Assembly: GCA_038531745.1 (NCBI GenBank)
Contig: JBCBBJ010000007.1
Span: 124,001 to 188,000, forward strand
DNA from: CALLPQ01 sp038531745
GTDB taxonomy: Bacteria > Pseudomonadota > Alphaproteobacteria > Caulobacterales > Parvularculaceae
Length of the DNA stretch: 64,000 nt
Reading direction: 5' to 3'
Below are positions 8,040-17,606 of the stretch, in pieces. How positions within the stretch are numbered: the first letter of the stretch is position 1; each line of letters begins with the position of its first letter. The translations under genes were made by a program, and so were the position numbers. Under the pieces are notes generated by a model, which had not been told where the DNA came from, searched no databases, and saw only the letters and a program-made list of their open reading frames with translations.

Positions 8040-9053
8040 TTACTGGCGCGCGCGCAGTTTGCCGTCCACGAAGAGCTGACCTGAACCCTCGTGGGTTACG
8101 CGCCCCTGCACACGGGCGAGACGCACTTCGCTGGATCCATAAAGCCGCAAATCTGGATTTACCGTCAGGCCGTTGAACAAGATACCGCCTGACCCATCAA
8201 TGATCGCGCGCAGGCGGTCGGCCCGACCGTCGCGGATAGCCGCGCCCCCGGACCCAGCGACCCGAACCGTCATGGGCCCCTCGACCCAATTGGCGCGCAC
8301 CACCCCGGAACCGGCAACCGAGATGTCGAGCATGCCCTCAACCCGGTCAAAGACAACATCACCAGGCCCCGCAATATCGACGTCAGCAATTGCGGCCGTT
8401 CCCACTTTAAGATCCCCGTCCCCGGACACATCAATTTCGATGCCCCCGTCAACATCGCCCATGATTAACCGGCTTCCGTCCAGAAGACCCACAACAGCCT
8501 CATCAACGTCGCCGGTTTCGCCATAAACATAGCAGGCATCAAGATCGAGGCGTCCGTCAAAGTCTTCCATGGTAAGTTTGATCCGTGCATCAATAAAGCT
8601 TACCTTGGCTTTCATGGGGACAGTGACGATCAGGGTCGGATAGTTAGCAAAATAGGCCTCATCAAGTGCGGGACCTTGGGAGGCCGTGCGCCCGGCGCGC
8701 GGATTGTAGGAGCGCCGAATGCGCGCATCGCAACATTTGTCAACGGTGCGCTCAACACCCGCCGCGGCGCGGACCACAACCCGGTCTTTTTCGTCAAGGA
8801 CTTCTACCGCGTGGCTCGTTTTTCCCTGTTTGATTTCCACACGAATATTATCTTCTGTGCTTTGTGCACTGAGGGTTTTTACCGTGACCGTCCCAATAAA
8901 ATCCTGTATCGAGATGGTGTCGGTACCAAAATCCTGGGCGCTGGCAGAGGTTGGAGCCAATAGGCTCAACATCAACAGCACTGATCCAACCGCGACACCC
9001 CATTGTTCAACAGACCGGTGCACCCAGGCATCTATGAAATTTATGCGCATCAT
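8040..9053 (-). CDS. secreted DUF2807 (GIN domain) protein
   Basis: The 337-residue product has a signal peptide (hydrophobic core about 20-36, likely cleavage after ASA near residue 39). The mature part is mostly short beta-strand turns of the type GSGDV, GDVDGG, GSGGA, as in DUF2807, the putative auto-transporter adhesin head GIN domain, which builds a beta-helix. Two adjacent cysteines (DKCCDAR, about residue 107) could form a disulphide or anchor. The family is found at cell surfaces or in the periplasm with no settled function. A second ATG lies one codon in. A smaller protein of the same family is encoded at 58500-59153. Confidence 0.8.
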   Translation of the reverse strand: MMRINFIDAWVHRSVEQWGVAVGSVLLMLSLLAPTSASAQDFGTDTISIQDFIGTVTVKTLSAQSTEDNIRVEIKQGKTSHAVEVLDEKDRVVVRAAAGVERTVDKCCDARIRRSYNPRAGRTASQGPALDEAYFANYPTLIVTVPMKAKVSFIDARIKLTMEDFDGRLDLDACYVYGETGDVDEAVVGLLDGSRLIMGDVDGGIEIDVSGDGDLKVGTAAIADVDIAGPGDVVFDRVEGMLDISVAGSGVVRANWVEGPMTVRVAGSGGAAIRDGRADRLRAIIDGSGGILFNGLTVNPDLRLYGSSEVRLARVQGRVTHEGSGQLFVDGKLRARQ

Positions 9054-9231
9054 GTTCTGTGCCCCAACGAGACACCCTCACCAAAAGTCCCCAAAAATAC
9101 CACGCCGGATTGTACCATAATGACCAATCAAAGCGAACGTCTGAGTGAGGGGGCAGCAAGGACCATTCCATATGCTTAGCGAAAGTTTAATGTGATCTGG
9201 AGGAAGGGCATCGCACGATTGAGCGGTACCC

Positions 9232-10419
9232 TTAGCCTGATAACCAGTCGAACACGGTATGGGCAGCCCGGCTCGCCGCCGGTTCCCCGCCCAGTTGCAG
9301 GCGGGCAAGATAGGGCGTCACCGCCGCGCGTTGGTCCGCGCGCTTTTGTGCATCGGTGAGCAAAGGGAACAGCGCCGCCGCCATGGGCTCCGGCACGCAC
9401 TTGTCCTGAATAAATTCCGGGATAATCGGCGCGTCAGCCATCACGTTCAAAATGCTCGCATAGGGCGTTGTGATGACCCGTTGCGCCCACAGATGGGTCA
9501 GCGGATCAACCTTATAGGCGATAATCTGCGGCGTGCCCGACAGGGCAATTTCCGTCGTGACGGTGCCCGATGCGCTTAACGCTACGGTTGCTGCGTGCAG
9601 GGCATCATATTTCTCGTCGGGGGTCACGATATGACAGTAAGCCCACGAAACAGTTTCTTCGCGCAAAAAATCTGCGACAGCCGGCGCCGCTGGGATCACG
9701 ACGCAGAAGTCTGGCGCCCTTGCCCGTAGGGCGCTAACGGTCTCCCGAAAAATTGGTAAGAGGCGGCGCACCTCCCCCTCCCGCGAGCCGGGCAATACTG
9801 CCAGTATCGGCTTGTGCCCTAGGCCGCGGCGCGCGCGAAAATGCTGGGCGTCAATGGGTGCGGTCACCGCTTTTTCAAATAGAGGATTACCCACATAGGT
9901 AACGGGAATATTCTTTTCATCGAATAGGGGTTTTTCAAACGGTAAAACCGTCAGCACACCATCGAACCAATCCTTGATAAAGTCGATACGTTGGGGCCGT
10001 GATGCCCAGATTTGCGGCGCAACATATTTATAAAGCTTTGGACGCGCGTCGCCCTGATGCATCAGGGGCGCCGCAAGGCGGGAGAATGCCCAGCCATCAA
10101 CGAATATCACCCCATGGGCCCTGACGCGCGCCACATGGTCGGCCAATTGGCGGGCGTAAAGACGGGCGAGCGGCACGGCGCGGGCCACATCGGTAAAACC
10201 CATCACCGAGAGAGGCCCAATGGGAAACAGGCTGTTCATTCCCGCCGATGCCAATTGCGGCCCGCCGCAACCCGAAATCGTCAGGGAAATGCCTAAATGC
10301 CGGGCGCGGGCCATAAGCGCCCCGTGGAGCGCCGCGCCAATTTCATCACCGGATGGCTCCACCGCCACAATAACAAGATGACGGGGCGATGTTGCCGAAG
10401 TTGGTGTCGTCTTACTCAT
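9232..10419 (-). CDS. lpxB: lipid-A-disaccharide synthase LpxB
   Basis: The 395-residue GT19 glycosyltransferase joins UDP-diacylglucosamine and lipid X to make the lipid A disaccharide at the inner membrane. Visible family blocks: VEPSGDEIGA (about 16-25), GCGGPQLASAGM (about 48-59), PQIWASRPQRI, VLPGSREGEV (about 205-214) and SGTVTTEIAL near the donor site. Its ATG overlaps the lpxI TGA by four bases (ATGA), so the two are translationally coupled. It is the last gene of the lpxD-fabZ-lpxA-lpxI-lpxB run. Confidence 0.97.
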   Translation of the reverse strand: MSKTTPTSATSPRHLVIVAVEPSGDEIGAALHGALMARARHLGISLTISGCGGPQLASAGMNSLFPIGPLSVMGFTDVARAVPLARLYARQLADHVARVRAHGVIFVDGWAFSRLAAPLMHQGDARPKLYKYVAPQIWASRPQRIDFIKDWFDGVLTVLPFEKPLFDEKNIPVTYVGNPLFEKAVTAPIDAQHFRARRGLGHKPILAVLPGSREGEVRRLLPIFRETVSALRARAPDFCVVIPAAPAVADFLREETVSWAYCHIVTPDEKYDALHAATVALSASGTVTTEIALSGTPQIIAYKVDPLTHLWAQRVITTPYASILNVMADAPIIPEFIQDKCVPEPMAAALFPLLTDAQKRADQRAAVTPYLARLQLGGEPAASRAAHTVFDWLSG

Positions 10420-11279
10420 GGCTCAACCTGCGGCAGGTTTGGATCATCGCCCCAAATGCCATAGACAAAGACAGATTGGTCCTCTGCATACTGAAGTGTT
10501 TGTATGCGGTCAATGATGATCGCGCCGTGCGCCTCCACCGCCACACCGGCAAGCCCCGCCAATTTCGCCCGCCGGATTGTTTCCGGCCCAATGGTGGGCA
10601 GGTCGACGCGCAGTTCCTGGCCCGGCTTGGGCATTTTGACGAGAACACCGGTACCCCTGGGCAAATCAAGGCGGGTCCGCACATCAATACACCGGTCCAA
10701 CATGGCATCGGTGCCTTCCGCCGCCTCAATGGCCCACACCTGACCACCGCAAACGACGGCGCCCTGGCCCACATCAAACCGGCCGAGGGCCGCAATAACC
10801 TGGCGCGCCTTCACCATATCGAGAAAATCAGCCGCCGCCGGGACAACCCCCGTCATGGCACCGCGCGATGCCACCTCAGCGGCGAGCAATTCATCGGCAC
10901 CAATGACGGCAAACCCCTCCGCCTCAAACGCATCCACAAGGCTGGCGAGAATGGCGCCGTCACCTTTGAGCGCGGCCTTTGCCAGTTTCGGCAAGAGCGC
11001 CGCCCCGCGCCAGTCAGGCTTTAAGGTTAAAAAGTTCGGACGCTGAACATTTCCCGCCAGCACCACCGCATCACAGTCATGGTCATGGAGGCGCGAGAAT
11101 ATCCGCCCTGCCTCGGTAATGGGCACGGTTTCGCCCGGCTGGTCGTCAAGCGCGGCGTCGGCCATACCCGCAAGACGGATCATGAAGTAAGGGGTTTGCT
11201 GTGCGCCGCACGTTTGGGCGAGCCGCACTGGCAAATTGCCACCGCCAGCGATAATCCCAATTTTAGTCCAACGTGCCAT
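10416..11279 (-). CDS. lpxI: UDP-2,3-diacylglucosamine pyrophosphatase LpxI
   Basis: The 287-residue DUF1009/LpxI protein hydrolyses UDP-2,3-diacylglucosamine to lipid X, replacing LpxH in alphaproteobacteria. The N-terminus KIGIIAGGGNLPVRLAQ is diagnostic. The C-terminal catalytic half has DLPTIGPETI and GVAVEAHGAIIIDR. The ATG at 11279 puts the IIAGGG block at the usual place; a GTG at 11315 would add 12 residues but has no ribosome site. It sits between lpxA and lpxB as in relatives. Confidence 0.95.
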   Translation of the reverse strand: MARWTKIGIIAGGGNLPVRLAQTCGAQQTPYFMIRLAGMADAALDDQPGETVPITEAGRIFSRLHDHDCDAVVLAGNVQRPNFLTLKPDWRGAALLPKLAKAALKGDGAILASLVDAFEAEGFAVIGADELLAAEVASRGAMTGVVPAAADFLDMVKARQVIAALGRFDVGQGAVVCGGQVWAIEAAEGTDAMLDRCIDVRTRLDLPRGTGVLVKMPKPGQELRVDLPTIGPETIRRAKLAGLAGVAVEAHGAIIIDRIQTLQYAEDQSVFVYGIWGDDPNLPQVEP

Positions 11280-11344
11280 GGTTTTATCTTTGAGAGTTCT
11301 GAACGAAGTTGCCACCCTAAAGCACTTCGATGCGAGGTTTATGG

Positions 11345-12169
11345 CTAGCGATTGGCGAGCATCAGCGGGCGCTTGCGTGGGCGATTGATGAAATCAAGGA
11401 TATTCTTGGCTTCGCTGCTTTGAGTGATCTGTGTGGGCACCGATGAAAGGCGATCCTGAAACCGGCCGTCCCCATCGAAAAGATGGCGAAACAAATGACG
11501 CAGATCATTAATCACCGGCTTGACGATGTTCTGGCGCTTCATCCCGATAATATTCAATCCTTCAAGGACGGCATAATTCCCATTGGCAGAGCCGAAAGGG
11601 ATCACATCATGGATTACCGCCGCACAACCGCCCAAGAAGGCGTAGGCACCAATCTGACAATGCTGGTGCACGGCACTCAACCCGCCAAGGAACACATTGT
11701 TTTCCACGATGACGTGCCCACCAAGCGTTGCGTTATTGGCAAAAATCACATGGTCGCCAACCACACAATCATGCGCCACATGGGCGCCGGTCATATAAAA
11801 TCCGTGGTCGCCAATACGGGTTTCGCCGCCGCCGGCAACGGTGCCAATATTCATGGTCGTATGTTCACGGATGATATTGTGTGCGCCAATGGTCAGGCGG
11901 GTGTCTTCACCCTCATATCCGGTATGTTGCGGCGGCCCACCGAGCCGCGCAAAGGGGTGAATTTCGGTGCCGGGCCCCACATGGGTGCGCCCCTCAATCA
12001 AGACATGGGCATGGAGCACAACATTGTCATCAAGGGTCACATCAGGGCCGATCACACAAAAAGGACCCACACGGACGGTTTCTGCTAATGTCGCTTGGGG
12101 GTCAATCAGGGCGGTGGGATGAAGGGCGGGTGCGCTCACGGAACAAAACTCATTTACGACATGACACAC
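11345..12169 (-). CDS. lpxA: acyl-ACP:UDP-GlcNAc O-acyltransferase LpxA
   Basis: The 274-residue cytoplasmic enzyme catalyses the first step of lipid A synthesis, acylating UDP-GlcNAc at the 3-OH. A left-handed beta-helix of hexapeptide repeats (about 15-190) contains HPTALIDPQATL, VGPFCVIGP and the catalytic histidine region TGAHVAHDCVVGD, followed by an alpha-helical C-terminus. The ATG lies 18 bases after fabZ. A GTG ten codons in would give a more standard N-terminus (VSAPALHPTAL), so the exact start is open. Confidence 0.96.
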   Translation of the reverse strand: MCHVVNEFCSVSAPALHPTALIDPQATLAETVRVGPFCVIGPDVTLDDNVVLHAHVLIEGRTHVGPGTEIHPFARLGGPPQHTGYEGEDTRLTIGAHNIIREHTTMNIGTVAGGGETRIGDHGFYMTGAHVAHDCVVGDHVIFANNATLGGHVIVENNVFLGGLSAVHQHCQIGAYAFLGGCAAVIHDVIPFGSANGNYAVLEGLNIIGMKRQNIVKPVINDLRHLFRHLFDGDGRFQDRLSSVPTQITQSSEAKNILDFINRPRKRPLMLANR

Positions 12170-12187
12170 GCGTCAAGCCGGACAGGC

Positions 12188-12658
12188 CTATGGCTTCGGC
12201 GGATCGGACAACATGGCAGAAAAGTCTGCTTCGGCAACTTTCTTGCCATCGACTTTCGCGACGCCGGTAAAGCGCCAAACCGGCGGACGGCGCTGGGCAA
12301 TACTCACATGCAACTCTAATTGATCCCCCGGGATCACAGGCCGGCGAAACTTTGCCCGGTCGACCCCCATGAACAGGATAATCTTACTGTCGGTATCAAT
12401 ACCCTCAATATAGGCGGCATAGGTGGCCGCCGACTGGGCCATGGCCTCTATCATCAAAACGCCGGGGAAAACCGGTTGTTGCGGAAAATGCCCTTGAAAT
12501 AATTCTTCGTTTACGGAGATATTCTTGATCCCAACCGCACCAGTACCAGGATCAATATTGGTCAGCCTATCAATCATTAAAAAGGGGTAGCGATGGGGCA
12601 GGATCTTTTTGATGTCGTCAATGTATAACGTATCCAAGCCAGGCTCGAGGTGCGTCAT
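12188..12658 (-). CDS. fabZ: 3-hydroxyacyl-ACP dehydratase FabZ
   Basis: The 156-residue hot-dog-fold enzyme dehydrates 3-hydroxyacyl-ACP in fatty acid elongation. Catalytic blocks are LPHRYPFLMIDR (about 16-27), with the active-site histidine, and GHFPQQPVFPGVLMIEAMAQ (about 54-73), with the partner glutamate. It competes with LpxA for 3-hydroxyacyl-ACP, which explains its place between lpxD and lpxA, 16 bases from one and 18 from the other. Confidence 0.97.
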   Translation of the reverse strand: MTHLEPGLDTLYIDDIKKILPHRYPFLMIDRLTNIDPGTGAVGIKNISVNEELFQGHFPQQPVFPGVLMIEAMAQSAATYAAYIEGIDTDSKIILFMGVDRAKFRRPVIPGDQLELHVSIAQRRPPVWRFTGVAKVDGKKVAEADFSAMLSDPPKP

Positions 12659-12674
12659 GCCAATGCCTTTCTCA

Positions 12675-13709
12675 TTATTTCTTCTTTTGTGTCAGGCGGC
12701 CGAGGGCTGCCACCTCGCGCATGAACTGCCGGATCGGTTTTGCCGGCACACCGCACCAGGTTTCACCGGCAGGGATATCATGCATGATGCCGGCCTTTGC
12801 AGCAATTTGTGCGCCATTGCCCACGCGTAAATGGTCTGCAAAACCAACCTGACCGCCCATGACGACGTCATCACCGATATGACAACTACCCGAAATGCCG
12901 GTTTGGGCGGCAATCAAACAACGACGTCCGAGGGTCACGTTATGGGCAATCTGCACCAGATTGTCGATATGACAATCATCGCCAATGACCGTGTCCTCAA
13001 GACTGCCACGATCCACAGTTGTATTCGCCCCCAGATGCACACGCGCGCCAATAACAACCCGGCCAAGTTGCGGCATCGGCATGGGACCATCGGGACCGGG
13101 AACAACACCGAAACCAGCCTGACCGAGACGCACCCCCGGGGCCAAGACACAACCCGGCCCCATGAGTGTGTGAAAAATCGAACAATGGGCATCAATGCGG
13201 CAGCCATCATTGATCGCCACACCCGGGCCAATCACAACGCCCGGACCAATTTCAATTCCCTCTCCGAGTTGGGCGCGGGGATCGATAAAAGCTGTGGGAT
13301 GGATCGCATTGCCGGACGACGATGCCGTCGCCGTTAATGGCCTACCGTCAATTTTTTCTTCTGTATAAAGATGATCAGTAATACGGCTAAAAAGCGCGCG
13401 CACATGGTCAACACCAATGATGATCCCCTCATCAGGCGGGTCAAAATCTTCCAATAGCTCTCGTGCCACGAGACACAGGGCGAATCCGTCTGGCAGCGCT
13501 TGCCCAACCGCTCGCTTTTTATCGATGAAAATGCACGCTCCGCTCAAAGACGGGGCCGTAGGCGCAGCAACCCGGCTAACCATCACCGCCCCAAGCTGTG
13601 TGGCACCACGCGGGTGGACATGCCTATCCACATCCTTAATGTCCACCGCCAATAGGAGATCAGCAACACTGATCGCCGGTTTGACGGAGAAAAAGCGCGG
13701 ATCAGGCAT
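12675..13709 (-). CDS. lpxD: UDP-3-O-acylglucosamine N-acyltransferase LpxD
   Basis: The 344-residue enzyme adds the second hydroxyacyl chain to the lipid A precursor. The N-terminal uridine-binding domain (about 1-100) is followed by hexapeptide repeats (IHPTAFIDPRAQLGEGIEIG onward), with the catalytic histidine in DNLVQIAHNVTLGR (about 250). A C-terminal helix (QFMREVAALGRLTQ) is present. A strong terminator lies only 35 bases upstream, between ompH and lpxD, so the lipid A genes may depend on their own promoter or on read-through. Confidence 0.97.
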   Translation of the reverse strand: MPDPRFFSVKPAISVADLLLAVDIKDVDRHVHPRGATQLGAVMVSRVAAPTAPSLSGACIFIDKKRAVGQALPDGFALCLVARELLEDFDPPDEGIIIGVDHVRALFSRITDHLYTEEKIDGRPLTATASSSGNAIHPTAFIDPRAQLGEGIEIGPGVVIGPGVAINDGCRIDAHCSIFHTLMGPGCVLAPGVRLGQAGFGVVPGPDGPMPMPQLGRVVIGARVHLGANTTVDRGSLEDTVIGDDCHIDNLVQIAHNVTLGRRCLIAAQTGISGSCHIGDDVVMGGQVGFADHLRVGNGAQIAAKAGIMHDIPAGETWCGVPAKPIRQFMREVAALGRLTQKKK

Positions 13710-13744
13710 GAAGGCTCTTTATTTTACCGCAATTAAGCGGTGAC

Positions 13745-13789
13745 AAAAAAGCCAGAGACCCCGAGGATTCTGGCTTTTGGGGCTCTGGC
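13745..13789 (-). terminator. rho-independent terminator between ompH and lpxD
   Basis: On the minus strand GCCAGAG-CCCC pairs with GGGG-CTCTGGC and is followed by six T. It lies about 40 bases after the ompH stop and 35 bases before the lpxD start. Confidence 0.8.
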
Positions 13790-13828
13790 TTAATCAATTT
13801 AACACGATGGAACCCCGCGCCGCAGCAT

Positions 13829-14452
13829 TTAGTTGCGACCCTGATTTTTTTGCGCTTCTTCGGCCCTACTCTTCAGGTCAGCCAGCGACATTTTTTCCAC
13901 CTCAACGCTTTTCAGTTTTTTATCAAGCTTGGAAATGACTTCCTGGGTAATGTCCGTCTCAGTTGGCGCAAACACGACGGTCGTCCGATCAAGGATCAGT
14001 GTGGCATTCTGCTTTTCGGCAATATCAGCAATAATTGGCTGCGCCTCTTTCAAAATGTCGAAACGCGCTTTTTGTACTGTTTGCGTGACAACGCTTTCCA
14101 TCGCCTGCGCCATGCGTGGCAATTGCGCCTGCTTTAGCCGGAGTTCCTGTTCTTTCTTTTGTCGCACATCCTGCGCCCAAAGCTCAGCATTTTGTTGAAA
14201 GCTCTGCACTTGCGTTTCAAAGGAGGATTGCTCCTTGGTCAACTCGTCAACAACGCTTTTGCGATAGCTTTCAACCTGCTCGCTCGCCGATTGGCCTGCC
14301 TTGGACTGGGCAACAACATTATCCAGAACGACGGTAAGAATTACCGCATTGCCTTTTTTGCGTTGCGCTTGCGCTTCGCTCATGGACATTGCCATCAGGG
14401 TACTGATTGACAGAACTGTCACACCCAGCACACTAAAAAAGATCTTCTTCAT
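13829..14452 (-). CDS. skp: OmpH/Skp family periplasmic chaperone
   Basis: The 207-residue product starts MKKIFFSVLG with a cleavable signal peptide ending near SEAQAQ (about residue 29). The mature region is mostly coiled-coil (SASEQVESYRKSVVDELTKE, then Gln/Lys-rich helices), as in Skp/OmpH chaperones that hold unfolded outer-membrane proteins in the periplasm. The ATG at 14452 has AAAGGTAG upstream; longer in-frame starts would run into bamA. It lies 43 bases after bamA, its functional partner. The C-terminus has an extra 20-residue charged tail. Confidence 0.92.
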   Translation of the reverse strand: MKKIFFSVLGVTVLSISTLMAMSMSEAQAQRKKGNAVILTVVLDNVVAQSKAGQSASEQVESYRKSVVDELTKEQSSFETQVQSFQQNAELWAQDVRQKKEQELRLKQAQLPRMAQAMESVVTQTVQKARFDILKEAQPIIADIAEKQNATLILDRTTVVFAPTETDITQEVISKLDKKLKSVEVEKMSLADLKSRAEEAQKNQGRN

Positions 14453-14495
14453 TTCACTACCTTTCACACATTGTCGAATTGGCCCTGCCAACCCG

Positions 14496-17495
14496 TTAGA
14501 AGTTTGTCCCAGCACTAAAGCGGAAGGCTTCCACTTCATCATAGAATTCCCGGATGAAGACCTCCGCAATATCAAACCGGATGGGCCCGAACGGCGAATT
14601 CCATCCGATGGTTACACCGGCGGAAAGCCGGAAGGAAAAGTCATCCTGAATAGGCGCCGCCAGGGTCAGAAAATCAGGGTCAAGCCGTTCAATTGTCCCG
14701 TCACCATTCACCCGCGTCGGCGACACATCGAGGAGAATGCCCAATTGTTCGTTCAACGCGCGTGTTTCGTCATCCACAAGGCCGACGGCGCCAAAGTCTG
14801 TGAAGATCGACGCACGGATGCCATAGGAATCGGGCAGCGGTAAGGGAAGCAAGACTTCCGCACTCCCAACCACATAAGCGTTGCCGCCAATGGACTGTGA
14901 CTGGAAGGTGATAGAATTACCGGTGTCGAAACCGCCATTGGGCAACGCCGCGCTTGCATTATTGATCTGCTGTGGTGTCGCCGATTGCAGGGTTTCAGCA
15001 TCAAAAATTGCCGCGCCCGAAAACACCGTTGGTACCACAACCCGCGGGCCAACCCCGGCAATATCAAAGCCGCGGAAGCTTTGCGCGCCTTGGCGGAACC
15101 GGTCTTGGATCCGTACCGTATCCCCGGCAAAGCCTGTAATATAACCGCCACGCAGTTTTAGCGCGCCGATAAAGCTATTGAGAAAAGGCAGCGGCTTATA
15201 ATAAGCGCCATCAAATTCCCCGCGCGCATATTGCACATTACCACCAAGACCGGCCACGCTAACGATGGAGCGAGCGCGCCAGCCGCGAGATGGGTTAAAC
15301 GGGTCGTTCAGGGTACTGAATGATAGAGAGGCACTAACGAGCGATGTTGTAAACGTGCCTTCCGATTCGCACCGGAATTGGCGAATATCAAGATTGGGAC
15401 TGCAATCATCGAAAATAAAGGTGGGGTTCGGTGTGGCCCCAAAGGCAATATCATTATCGGTAATCTCATCAGCACTAACAAACGGCGTCCCATCAAGGCG
15501 GGCTCCAAACGGCGCAAGGATGATATCATCCTGCGTAAGGCCAGATGGAACCGAAAACACATCATCTGTTAACGGATCAATAATCTCCCCGGTGAGGGGG
15601 TTCACAAACATGCCGTTATCGTCAACATCGGCGAAGATGTCGGCGCCAAAACTATCGACAAATTGCGGCGTGATACGTTCATCACTACCAAAATCAACAT
15701 CACTACGGGTGAAAAGATAGCTGATGCCCGCCTGGCCAAACTCGGAAACCTGAAAACCGGTGTTCAAGCCAAAACCAACCTGCTCTTGGATAAAGCCGCC
15801 AAGCCCCAAATCCTGCCCCAGGATCCGGGCTGTATTATCGATCCGGTTATAAAAGAGCGAACCACCGGCGGTAAGGTTACGGCCCAAAAAGCGTGGCTTG
15901 GTATAGCGCAAATCAACCTGACGCGTGCGTTGCGAGGCTTGCACCCGAAAGCGTACAGCTTCCCCGCGGCCAAGCCAATTGCGCTGTTCCACCGAAACAT
16001 CAGCAATAAAACTGTCCGTAGACGACACACCCACACCAATAGAGAAAGTGCCGGTCGATTGTTCCTGCACGGTCACGTCAAGCTCGGTCCGGTCTGGCGC
16101 CGACCCCGGCTTTTCCTCAATCGTCACATCACTGAAAAACCCGAGGGAGCGGATCACCGCTTCGGATCGATCAACCTGAACCTTGTTAAAGGGATCACCC
16201 TCGGCAATCCGCAATTCGCGGCGGATCACGCGGTCGAGGGTTGCGGTATTCCCTTTGATGTTGATCCGCTCCACATAAACCTTCGGACCTTCATTGATTT
16301 CGAAGGTAATGTCGACGGTCTTGCTTTCCGGATAGCGGGTCAGGCGCGGGTTCACGTCAACAAACGCATAGCCCGATGCACCCGTCAAAAAGGTCAGTGA
16401 TTCCACGGCCTTCTCAACGCGTTCGCCGTTAAACACTTGCCCGGCGCGGATCGGCACAAAATTCTCAACGGTCGCTTCATCAAGCTTGTCGAGGGCGGAG
16501 CGCACTTTTACGTCGCCTACGGTATATTTCGGTCCCTCATCGACCGTAAAGGTGACGAAAAATTCCTTCCGATCCGGGGTCAGCTCGGCTACGAGGGATG
16601 TCACCTGAAAGTCAGCATACCCATTTTTTGCATAGTGCTGGCGCAAAAGCTCGCGTTCAAACTCCAATCGATCAGGATCATAATTTGAGGTGCTGCCCCC
16701 AAAGAAATTCCACCACCGGCTTTCAGAGGTCAGGATAACCTTGCGCAATTCCCCGCTGGTGAAGATATCATTGCCAATAAAATTGACCTTGGCGATCCCG
16801 GTTTTGGGCCCCTCGTCGATTTCGAAAATCACATCCACGCGGTTTTGCGCCAGCGGCACAACTTTTGGGGTGACGGTCGCGGCAAAGCGGCCTGTGGCAC
16901 GATAGGTCTCGATCATGCGCTGCTGGTCGGCCTGGACCTTGGCGCGGGTGTAAATGGATCGCGCCGTCAGCTGAATTTCTTCCGTGAACTTATCTTCTTT
17001 AAGCCGCTTGTTCCCTTCAAACAGGACGCGGTTGACGATCGGATTTTCCTTGACCGTCACGAGCAAGGTCTGGTCCGGCTGGACATTGACCGTTACATCA
17101 GAAAACAACCCGGTCTGGAATAGGGTTTTCACCTGCAGATCGAGAAGCGCCGGCTCGGCCGTCATCCCCGGCTGCAAAGTGAGATAAGACGCGACGGTTT
17201 CCGGCTCGATCCGCTGATTACCGGCAACAGAAATGCCGCGAATAACCGGCGTCGCCTTCGGGGCAAGAAGCTGTTGCAATGCGGCGGCCGCTTCGGGCGA
17301 GGGGCCGGGCCCGGCGCCAGGCGGCGCGCCCTGGGGGCCGGGTTGGGGGCCGGGTTGCGGTGCCCCGGGCTGCTGCGCCTGCGCAAACGGCGCGCAGACA
17401 AGCCCGCCCGTGGCAATTAGAAGGCTCATGGTGGAGACAAAGGACTGCTGACGGCTGCGCAAACTGGCGGCCAACCGAGACGGAACAGTGGTCAT
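14496..17495 (-). CDS. bamA: outer membrane protein assembly factor BamA
   Basis: The 999-residue Omp85 protein inserts beta-barrel proteins into the outer membrane. A signal peptide (to about residue 40) is followed by an unusual Pro/Gly/Gln-rich linker (about 41-70) and five POTRA domains (about 80-475; VIRGISVAGNQRIE opens the first). The 16-strand barrel follows, with the loop-6 motif FRGF in QSFRGFDIAGVGPR and terminal phenylalanine. It is about 200 residues longer than typical BamA because of the linker and an acidic barrel-loop insert (near 15357-15700) with two cysteines. The start at 17495 gives a proper signal peptide; 17531 would add 12 residues. It lies downstream of rseP. Confidence 0.97.
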   Translation of the reverse strand: MTTVPSRLAASLRSRQQSFVSTMSLLIATGGLVCAPFAQAQQPGAPQPGPQPGPQGAPPGAGPGPSPEAAAALQQLLAPKATPVIRGISVAGNQRIEPETVASYLTLQPGMTAEPALLDLQVKTLFQTGLFSDVTVNVQPDQTLLVTVKENPIVNRVLFEGNKRLKEDKFTEEIQLTARSIYTRAKVQADQQRMIETYRATGRFAATVTPKVVPLAQNRVDVIFEIDEGPKTGIAKVNFIGNDIFTSGELRKVILTSESRWWNFFGGSTSNYDPDRLEFERELLRQHYAKNGYADFQVTSLVAELTPDRKEFFVTFTVDEGPKYTVGDVKVRSALDKLDEATVENFVPIRAGQVFNGERVEKAVESLTFLTGASGYAFVDVNPRLTRYPESKTVDITFEINEGPKVYVERINIKGNTATLDRVIRRELRIAEGDPFNKVQVDRSEAVIRSLGFFSDVTIEEKPGSAPDRTELDVTVQEQSTGTFSIGVGVSSTDSFIADVSVEQRNWLGRGEAVRFRVQASQRTRQVDLRYTKPRFLGRNLTAGGSLFYNRIDNTARILGQDLGLGGFIQEQVGFGLNTGFQVSEFGQAGISYLFTRSDVDFGSDERITPQFVDSFGADIFADVDDNGMFVNPLTGEIIDPLTDDVFSVPSGLTQDDIILAPFGARLDGTPFVSADEITDNDIAFGATPNPTFIFDDCSPNLDIRQFRCESEGTFTTSLVSASLSFSTLNDPFNPSRGWRARSIVSVAGLGGNVQYARGEFDGAYYKPLPFLNSFIGALKLRGGYITGFAGDTVRIQDRFRQGAQSFRGFDIAGVGPRVVVPTVFSGAAIFDAETLQSATPQQINNASAALPNGGFDTGNSITFQSQSIGGNAYVVGSAEVLLPLPLPDSYGIRASIFTDFGAVGLVDDETRALNEQLGILLDVSPTRVNGDGTIERLDPDFLTLAAPIQDDFSFRLSAGVTIGWNSPFGPIRFDIAEVFIREFYDEVEAFRFSAGTNF

Positions 17496-17606
17496 TTTGC
17501 CTGTGACTTCGCTAACCGGCGCAACATGCATTGCTACTCATGACCCTTTTTGTTCCTGCCAGCGCTGGGTAACCCAGCCAATTCCGACTTGTTCATTCCT
17601 GGCTTC

